From Dactylosporangium sucinum (GTDB taxonomy: Bacteria > Actinomycetota > Actinomycetes > Mycobacteriales > Micromonosporaceae): DNA of 64,000 nucleotides. The notes below the pieces were generated by a model. That model ran no database searches. It saw only the letters and a program-made list of their open reading frames with translations, and was not told where the DNA came from. This document shows positions 58,583 to 64,000 of this stretch, piece after piece. Position numbers and translations under genes: made by a program. The stretch's first letter is position 1. Every line of letters starts with the position of its first letter. Location of the stretch: NCBI RefSeq assembly GCF_014647515.1, contig NZ_BMPI01000030.1:1-64000 (forward strand). Direction: 5' to 3'.

Positions 58583-60586
58583 GTGCGCGGCTCCCTCACC
58601 GGACCCGGGTGGACCGCGCTGCTCACCGCGGCTGCCGACGGTGACCGCGCGGCGACCGGGGCGCTGCGGCGGCTCCTGCGACGGCGCGGCCACCTGCGCC
58701 CGGGCGCCACCCTGCCGCCGGGACTGGCCGAGCAGCTCTGGCTGGTGGTGCTCGGCCCGCCGGTACCGGATCCGGTGCTGTGGGATCTGCTGCGCGGGCG
58801 GCCGACCGGCGGGCCGTGGGTGCGCGCGCTGGCCTGGCTCACCGGGGCGCCGCTCGACGGGGCGAGTCTGGACGACCCGATGGTGCGGGCCGCCGCGGTC
58901 AAGGCCGCCGGCCGCGACGACGGCCACCCGGTCGCCGCGCTCGCCCGCGACCGGGTCCTCGACTGCGCGGACGACGCGGTGCTCGCCGAGCTGAGCCGGC
59001 TCGCGTTCGACCGGCCGGGCCTGGCCGCGTGGTGCGTGGCCAACGGCGTGCTGCCGCCCGACCCGCCGGACGCGGCCGCGTTGCTGCTGCTGGCCGGCGA
59101 GCCGGACCGGTACCGGGCGCTGGACCCGGACGGTGCGCTGCTGGCGACCGCGTTCGCGGCGGCCCCTGCGCAGCGGCGCGGGCGGCTGCTCGCGGCGCTG
59201 GCCGGCGCCGACGCCGGCGTGGACCTCGGGTCGCTGGCCGCCGGGCGGGTCGGGCGCGAACCGGCGCACCGGGCGTTCGTCGTCGAGCACCTCACGGGGC
59301 GCGGGGACCGGCCGGCGGCCTGGCGGATGATCTGGGACCTGCCGGTCGCCGAGGCCGTCGCCGCCGCCCACCGGCTCGGCCCGTGGCGACCCGGCCGGGA
59401 CGCCGAGCTGTTCGCGGTGCTCGTCGCGGCCGACCCGGACCGGCTGCCCGGGGCCGTGGCCGAGCTGTCGGCGCCGGTCCGGGTGCCGGTGCGCGGCACG
59501 CTCGACGAGCTGGCGCTGTCGCCCGACGCGTCCCGCCTCGCCGTGCGGTACCGCGCGGAACCGGGCGCATGGGAGATCCTCGACGACGTCGATCTCGCCA
59601 CCGGCCGGGTCGTGCACCGGTACGCGAACCGGCGGGTCGGCGGGCAGGCCGGCCGGCGCCGCGGCATGGTCTACTTCGGACAGTCGATCGTCGACGCCGC
59701 CGCGGCCGACGCGCGCCGGACCGCCGGGCTGCGCCGGTCCGCCGACGGCCGGCAGAGCATCCTGCACGGCCCGGCCGGGTTCACCGGCGTGTGGCGGCTC
59801 GGCGCCGGCTTCGTCGCGCTGCGGACCGACGGCACGCTGCTGTTCGGCGGCCCGGACGGGGTGGAGCGCTCCGCCGGGCCGGTCCGCCGGTCGATGCACC
59901 ACGACGACAACGGCCAGTGGCTGGCCGTCGCCCCGGACGGCCGGCACCTGGCGGTCGGCGTCGAGGAGGCGGTGGTCCTGCTCGACGGCGCCGGCGCCCC
60001 GGTGCTCACCCGGCCCGGCACCCGCTTCCGGGGCGTCGCGTTCGCGGCCGCCGACCAGCTCGTCGCGCTCGACCGGGCCGGCGCGACACCCCGGCTGACC
60101 CGCTGGCGGTTCGAGGGGGACCGGCTCACCGAGGAGGCCGCCACCGATGTGCCCGGCGCCGACGACCTCGACGCGGTCGACGGCGCCGGCCTGCTCGTGC
60201 TCGCCGACGGCCGGCGCGCTTCCCGGCTCCGCGACGCGCTCACGCTGGAACCGCGCGACCTCGACGGCATCGGCCTCCTGCCGGGCCGCCCGTACCCGCG
60301 GGCCGCCGCCGGCCGGGTCGCCGTCGGCCTGGCGCGCGAGGTCGTGGTCCGGCCGCACCCGGCGTACGAGCTGGCGACCCGCCCGCTCGGCGACCTCGCG
60401 CCGGCCGACCTCGGCACCGTGCGGGACGAGCTGGCGAACGGCCCGGCCGCGCCCGCCGCCCGGGAGCTGCTGACGGTGCTGCACGACTGCCTGCGGGCCC
60501 GGTTCGCCACCGACATCACCCTGGGCGGCCCGGTCCGTCCGGCGGGCGACACCGACATCGTCGTCGCGACCGGGGAGCGGGATTGA
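58583..60586 (+). CDS. Cassette protein with N-terminal helical repeats and C-terminal beta-propeller-like repeats, unknown function
   Basis: At least 667 residues. Residues about 1-280 are Ala/Leu/Arg-rich amphipathic helices, like HEAT/TPR-type scaffolds. Residues about 295-600 hold spaced beta-blade motifs (ELALSPDASRLAVRYRA, WLAVAPDGRHLAVGVEEAVV, RTDGTLLFGG, GAGLLVLADGRRAS). No catalytic motif is evident. The frame is open upstream to a CTG at 58547 that overlaps the AAA stop (CTGA). All other gene joins in the cassette overlap, so the true start may be that CTG, adding 12 residues (LNRLGAHLRAAA). It probably recruits or reads a target for the AAA or Hsp70 ATPase. Confidence 0.75.
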   Translation: MRGSLTGPGWTALLTAAADGDRAATGALRRLLRRRGHLRPGATLPPGLAEQLWLVVLGPPVPDPVLWDLLRGRPTGGPWVRALAWLTGAPLDGASLDDPMVRAAAVKAAGRDDGHPVAALARDRVLDCADDAVLAELSRLAFDRPGLAAWCVANGVLPPDPPDAAALLLLAGEPDRYRALDPDGALLATAFAAAPAQRRGRLLAALAGADAGVDLGSLAAGRVGREPAHRAFVVEHLTGRGDRPAAWRMIWDLPVAEAVAAAHRLGPWRPGRDAELFAVLVAADPDRLPGAVAELSAPVRVPVRGTLDELALSPDASRLAVRYRAEPGAWEILDDVDLATGRVVHRYANRRVGGQAGRRRGMVYFGQSIVDAAAADARRTAGLRRSADGRQSILHGPAGFTGVWRLGAGFVALRTDGTLLFGGPDGVERSAGPVRRSMHHDDNGQWLAVAPDGRHLAVGVEEAVVLLDGAGAPVLTRPGTRFRGVAFAAADQLVALDRAGATPRLTRWRFEGDRLTEEAATDVPGADDLDAVDGAGLLVLADGRRASRLRDALTLEPRDLDGIGLLPGRPYPRAAAGRVAVGLAREVVVRPHPAYELATRPLGDLAPADLGTVRDELANGPAAPAARELLTVLHDCLRARFATDITLGGPVRPAGDTDIVVATGERD

Positions 60587-62175
60587 CCGAACGGATCGGC
60601 ATCGACTTCGGCACGGCGAACACGGTGGTGGCGCGGTGGGACGCCGGGCGCGCCGAGCCCGTCGCGCTGCCCGGCTACGACGTGCTCCGCGAGCCCGTGC
60701 CGGGGCTGCTGCAGCGGGTCGTGCCGTCCGTCATCGGCTACCGTGCGGCGAACGGCCGGCTGTCGTCCGTGCTCGGCGCCGGCGCGCTCACCCTGCCGCC
60801 GGACGGTGCCACGGTCTTCCGGTCGATGAAGAGCCACCTGTCGGGCCGGGTCGCCGACGTGCCGCGGCGCATCGGCGAGCACCGGGTCAGCGGCCGGGAG
60901 GCGGCGACCGAGTTCCTGCGCGGCGTCACCGCCCTGGCCGTGCTCGCGGTCGGCGCCGACGACCTGGAGATCGTCGCGACCGCGCCGGTGGAGACCTTCG
61001 ACTCGTACCGCGACTGGCTCGTCAGCGAGGTCGGCGCCGACCTGCCGCAGGCCCGGCTGCGGGTCGTCGACGAGGCGACCGCCGCAGCCGTCGGGTACGG
61101 CGGCCGGATGAGCCCGGGCGACGCGTTCTGCGTCTTCGACTTCGGCGCCGGCACCCTCGACGTGTCGGTCGTGCGGGTGCGCGACCCCGACGAGGCGGGC
61201 GGCGGGGCCGGCGTGCGGGTCATCGCCAAGGCCGGCGTGGACCTGGGCGGCAACCACGTCGACGCCCTGCTGGCCCGGCACCTGCTGGAGCGGTCGGGCG
61301 GTGCGCCGCGCGATCCGGTCCACCACAATCAACTGTTCGCGGCGGTACTGCGGGAGGCCGAGACCGCCAAGGTGTCGCTGAGCCACACCGAGTCCACGAC
61401 GGTGGCCGTCCCCGGGGTCGCGCGGCCCGTCCGGGTCGGGCGGGACGAGTTCGAGCGGCTGCTCAGGCAGGAGGACGTGCTCGGCCGGGTCAACCGGACC
61501 CTGCGCCGGGTGCTCGACGCCGCCGCCGGCCGCGGCTACCCGGCCGGGGACCTGGCGCGGGTGTTCCTGGTCGGCGGCACGAGCCTGATTCCCGCGGTAC
61601 AAGAGCTGCTGAAGCTGCAGTTCGAACCCGGGGTGCTGCACCTGGACCGGCCGCTGGAAGCCGTCGCGGTCGGGGCGGCCGGCATCGCGGGCGGGCGCGA
61701 GCTGCACGACCACATCCAGCACGACTACGCCATCCGGCACGTCGACCAGTCCTCCGGGGTGTACCGCTTCGAGCCGCTCGTCGCGGCGGGCACCCCGTAC
61801 CCGACCGAGGAGCCGGTGCGGTCGCTCACCATCCGCGGGGTCCGCAGCGGCCAGCGGCGGCTCGGCCTCGCCGTGTACGAGCTGGCCCACGCGACGGCCC
61901 GCGACGGCGGCGCCGACCTGGAGATCGTGTTCGACCGCGACGGCGGCGCCCGGGCCGTCGGCGTCACCGACCGGCAGCGCCAGGAGCGCAGCACGCTGTG
62001 GCTCAACGAGGACAGCCCGACGTTCCTGGAGGCCGACCCGCCGGCCGAGGCCGGCGCCGACCGGTTCCTGCTGGAGTTCCGCATCGACTCGCAGAAGCGG
62101 CTCACCGTTTCCGCCTTCGACCTCGAACGCAAGACCTGGCTGCTGGACCGGCGGCCGGTCGTGCGGCTCGCCTGA
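60583..62175 (+). CDS. Hsp70-family ATPase, divergent and lacking the C-terminal lid
   Basis: A 530-residue actin-like ATPase. Phosphate 1 is IGIDFGTANTVVARWD, the connect motif is VVDEATAAAVGYG, phosphate 2 is FDFGAGTLDVSVV and the adenosine motif is VFLVGGTSLIPAVQELL. The beta-rich substrate domain (about 390-530) is short and ends without the DnaK lid, so the protein is about 100 residues shorter than DnaK. The TTG at 60583 overlaps the previous stop (TTGA) and has GGGGAG 5 nt upstream. No DnaJ or GrpE gene is present. It is probably a dedicated switch or chaperone for this cassette rather than a general one. Confidence 0.88.
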   Translation: MTERIGIDFGTANTVVARWDAGRAEPVALPGYDVLREPVPGLLQRVVPSVIGYRAANGRLSSVLGAGALTLPPDGATVFRSMKSHLSGRVADVPRRIGEHRVSGREAATEFLRGVTALAVLAVGADDLEIVATAPVETFDSYRDWLVSEVGADLPQARLRVVDEATAAAVGYGGRMSPGDAFCVFDFGAGTLDVSVVRVRDPDEAGGGAGVRVIAKAGVDLGGNHVDALLARHLLERSGGAPRDPVHHNQLFAAVLREAETAKVSLSHTESTTVAVPGVARPVRVGRDEFERLLRQEDVLGRVNRTLRRVLDAAAGRGYPAGDLARVFLVGGTSLIPAVQELLKLQFEPGVLHLDRPLEAVAVGAAGIAGGRELHDHIQHDYAIRHVDQSSGVYRFEPLVAAGTPYPTEEPVRSLTIRGVRSGQRRLGLAVYELAHATARDGGADLEIVFDRDGGARAVGVTDRQRQERSTLWLNEDSPTFLEADPPAEAGADRFLLEFRIDSQKRLTVSAFDLERKTWLLDRRPVVRLA

Positions 62176-62193
62176 CGTCCCCGGAGGTATCCG

Positions 62194-62601
62194 ATGTCCC
62201 ACTTCACCCGCGTCCGGACCGCGCTGCGCGACGCCGGCCTGCTGGCGAACGCGCTCGGCGCGGCCGGCTTCCCCGCCGTCGAGGTCCACGACGAGCCGCA
62301 GACCCTGTTCGGCTACCACGGCGACGCCCGGCCGGAGCGGGCCGAGGTCATCGTCCGCCGCGCCCACCTCGGCGAGGCGAGCAACGATCTCGGCTTCCGC
62401 CGCACGACCGACGGCACGTTCGAGGCCATCATCAGCGAGTACGACCGCCGCCAGTACGACGAGGCCTGGCTCGGCACCGTGTCGCAGCACTACGCGCACG
62501 CGGCGACGCTGCGCTACGCCGCGGCCAACGGCTTCGAGGTGGCGACCGAGCAGCGCGACGCCGACGGCACGCTGCGGCTGACGCTGCGCCGCCTCACCTG
62601 A
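62194..62601 (+). CDS. DUF1257/Ycf35-like protein, last gene of the cassette
   Basis: A 135-residue protein. Family features are the start MSHFTRVRTALRDAGLLANAL, the centre TLFGYHGDARPERAEVIVRR, SNDLGFRRTTDGTFEAIISE and the end of the fold at YAAANGFEV. Ycf35 homologues are conserved in cyanobacteria and red-algal plastids without a firm function, often near Ycf46 and DUF2997 genes. GGAGG lies before the ATG, 18 bp after the Hsp70 gene. Its 3' end overlaps the convergent TetR gene by 8 bp, closing the cassette. Confidence 0.75.
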   Translation: MSHFTRVRTALRDAGLLANALGAAGFPAVEVHDEPQTLFGYHGDARPERAEVIVRRAHLGEASNDLGFRRTTDGTFEAIISEYDRRQYDEAWLGTVSQHYAHAATLRYAAANGFEVATEQRDADGTLRLTLRRLT

Positions 62602-63154
62602 GCTCGTCGCGCAGCTCCGCGAACGCCGCGCGGACGTGCGTCTCCAGCCGCCGGTCGTCGGCGTCGGCGGCCCAGCGGACGAACGCGACCCGCAACAGCG
62701 CGATGCCGACCTGCCCGGCCAGGTCGGCGGCCGGTGCGGCGACCCCGCGCCCGCGCAGCGCGCCGGCGAGGGCCTCGGCGAGCGTCGCGAGCTTCACCAG
62801 CTCGCGCTCCAGCAGCTCCTGGTTGGTCTCGATGACGACCTGCCGCTGCCGTGCGAGGTCGCGGCGCGCGTCGAACTGCTCGCCGGCCGCCGCCAGGGCC
62901 GCCACGACGGCCGCGATCGGGCTCGCGTCGGCGGGCGCCTCGGCGACGCCCCGCACGAGGAGCTCCTGCAGGGCGGCCGAGCCGGCGAACAGCACCTCCC
63001 GCTTGTCGGCGTAGTGCCGGAAGAAGGTGCGCTCGGTGAGCCCGGCCCGCCCGGCGATCTCGGCCACGGTGACCTGCTCGAACCCCCGCTCGCGGTAGAG
63101 CGCGAGGGCCGCCTGCTCCAGCCGGCCGCGGGCGTTGGGCTCCCATCGACTCAT
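62594..63154 (-). CDS. TetR-family regulator
   Basis: A 186-residue repressor with HTH VTVAEIAGRAGLTERTFFRH near residues 29-48 and an all-helical ligand domain. I chose the ATG at 63154 (MSRWEPNARGRLEQAALALY) as giving the normal N-terminus. Longer in-frame starts reach into the operator region. It is divergent from the epimerase-like gene across 79 bp holding a 13-bp-arm inverted repeat and so probably regulates that gene and itself. It may have no link to the cassette whose tail it overlaps. Confidence 0.88.
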   Translation of the reverse strand: MSRWEPNARGRLEQAALALYRERGFEQVTVAEIAGRAGLTERTFFRHYADKREVLFAGSAALQELLVRGVAEAPADASPIAAVVAALAAAGEQFDARRDLARQRQVVIETNQELLERELVKLATLAEALAGALRGRGVAAPAADLAGQVGIALLRVAFVRWAADADDRRLETHVRAAFAELRDELR

Positions 63155-63174
63155 GACCCCGATCATAGTGATGG

Positions 63175-63214
63175 CAGTGGCTGACATAGCGCGCTAGGCT
63201 GATGACAGCCACTG
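63175..63214. promoter_or_regulatory. TetR operator in the divergent promoter
   Basis: CAGTGGCTGACAT (63175-63187) and ATGACAGCCACTG (63202-63214) pair over 13 bp with one mismatch and a 14-bp centre that includes a -10-like TAGGCT (63195-63200). It lies between the divergent TetR and epimerase-like genes. Confidence 0.7.
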
Positions 63215-63233
63215 ACATGATGGGGGTACCGCA

Positions 63234-64000
63234 ATGCGTGTGTTCGTCACCGGCGCGTCCGGCTGGATCGGCTCCGCGACCGTTCCCGAGCTGCTGGCCG
63301 CCGGCCACTCGGTCGTCGGCCTGGCCCGTTCCGACCGGGCGGCCGCCGCCCTGACCGCCGCGGGCGCCGAGGTGCGCCGCGGCACGCTCGACGAGCTGGA
63401 CGTCCTGGCCGGCGCGGCCGCCGCGGCCGACGGCGTGATCCACCTCGCGTTCCAGCACGACGTCGCGTTCTCGGGCGGCTTCCTGGCCGCCGCGCAGGCC
63501 GACCGGCGCGCGGTCGAGGCGATGGGTGCGGCCCTGGCGGGCTCCGACCGCCCGTTCGTCCTGGCCTCGGGCCTGCTCGGCGTCGCACCGGGCCGGCTGG
63601 CCACCGAGCGCGACGGGCTGGCCCCCGACCCGGCGGCGGAGACCGGGCCCGGCGTCCGTCAGGGCACCGCGCACGCGACGCTCGCCATGGCCGGTCAGGG
63701 CGTGCGGTCGTCGGTGCTGCGGCTGCCGCCGACCGTGCACGGCGACGGCGACCAGGGGTTCCTGGCCGCCATCGTGGCGAGCGCGCGGCAGCGGGGCGTG
63801 TCCGGCTACCTCGGCGACGGCACCAACCGCTGGCCGGCCGTCCACCGCCTCGACGCCGCCCACCTGTTCCGCCTCGCGCTGGAGCGGGCCCCGGCCGGAT
63901 CGGTGCTGCACGCGGTCGGCGACGAGGGCGTGCCGATCCGTGCCGTGGCCGAGGTGATCGGCCGCCACCTCGACGTGCCGGTGGCGCCGGTCGAGCCCGA
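63234..64000 (+). CDS. NAD(P)-dependent epimerase/dehydratase-like SDR (partial, runs off the window)
   Basis: 255 codons of an extended SDR are present without a stop. The nucleotide motif is VTGASGWIGSATVPELLAAG at the N-terminus (GxSGxxG form), followed by VVGLARSDRAAAAL and ADGVIHLAF, typical of the NmrA/epimerase-like SDR group that acts on small metabolites. The region LRLPPTVHGDGDQGF also fits. The ATG at 63234 lies 20 bp after the TetR operator, so expression is probably TetR-controlled. Substrate unknown. Confidence 0.85.
   Translation, partial: MRVFVTGASGWIGSATVPELLAAGHSVVGLARSDRAAAALTAAGAEVRRGTLDELDVLAGAAAAADGVIHLAFQHDVAFSGGFLAAAQADRRAVEAMGAALAGSDRPFVLASGLLGVAPGRLATERDGLAPDPAAETGPGVRQGTAHATLAMAGQGVRSSVLRLPPTVHGDGDQGFLAAIVASARQRGVSGYLGDGTNRWPAVHRLDAAHLFRLALERAPAGSVLHAVGDEGVPIRAVAEVIGRHLDVPVAPVEP

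Noticed and set aside
62594..64000. TetR and epimerase-like genes as part of the Ycf46/Hsp70 cassette
   Set aside because: TetR is convergent with the cassette and shares its own operator with the divergent epimerase-like gene. The 8-bp tail overlap alone does not show linkage.

Overview
This 64 kb window is very GC-rich, with dense operons, many GTG starts, start/stop overlaps of the ATGA/GTGA type, Tat and lipoprotein signals, a GsmA-like sporangiospore hydrolase and several structured intergenic palindromes. It looks like the chromosome of a filamentous actinomycete, most likely in the Micromonosporaceae (Actinoplanes/Dactylosporangium type). The genus is an inference. I saw no rRNA, tRNA, insertion sequence, phage gene or CRISPR array.

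Region 1 (1-17.9 kb) reads as a rubber (poly-cis-1,4-isoprene) degradation locus. Two tandem Tat-exported latex clearing proteins (12.6-15.1 kb) carry all five functional residues known from Lcp of Streptomyces sp. K30. They are followed without gaps by a two-subunit exported molybdenum hydroxylase of the OxiAB type, which would oxidise the aldehyde ends of rubber oligomers. Upstream lie two paralogous TetR regulators, an SDR, an acyl-CoA synthetase fragment, an acyl-CoA dehydrogenase, and a six-gene operon (livK-livHM-livG-livF-GMC oxidoreductase-fadD) that could take up, oxidise and CoA-activate the products.

Region 2 (18-31.6 kb) is regulatory and miscellaneous: a LacI-sensor/GGDEF fusion, an ECF41 sigma factor with matching promoters in front of itself and of a convergent SDR gene, a GsmA-like hydrolase, a SigE-type sigma factor with a membrane partner, a large SARP/NB-ARC/TPR regulator, small enzymes and a decayed FAD oxidoreductase.

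Region 3 (31.7-46 kb) has a secreted M14 carboxypeptidase, an orphan histidine kinase, a secreted GH43-like protein, a two-component pair, a TetR gene with a 15-bp-arm operator, an ArsR/LMW-phosphatase fusion coupled to chromate transporter ChrA, ChaB, a DyP peroxidase and a fused SecDF.

Region 4 (46-56 kb) has two divergent operons: a SsuABC/TauABC-type importer ending in a truncated GntR gene, and a pathway running from a secreted tannase through a type I (VOC) extradiol dioxygenase to a 4-oxalomesaconate tautomerase, a LigJ hydratase and a LigK-type aldolase. The likely substrate is gallate or tannin.

Region 5 (56.2-62.6 kb) is a tight six-gene cassette: DUF2997, radical SAM, Ycf46-like AAA ATPase, helical/beta-propeller protein, Hsp70-like ATPase, and DUF1257/Ycf35. 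Its function is unknown to me, and it is the best candidate for an undescribed system. The window ends with a TetR gene divergent from an epimerase-like gene that runs off the edge.
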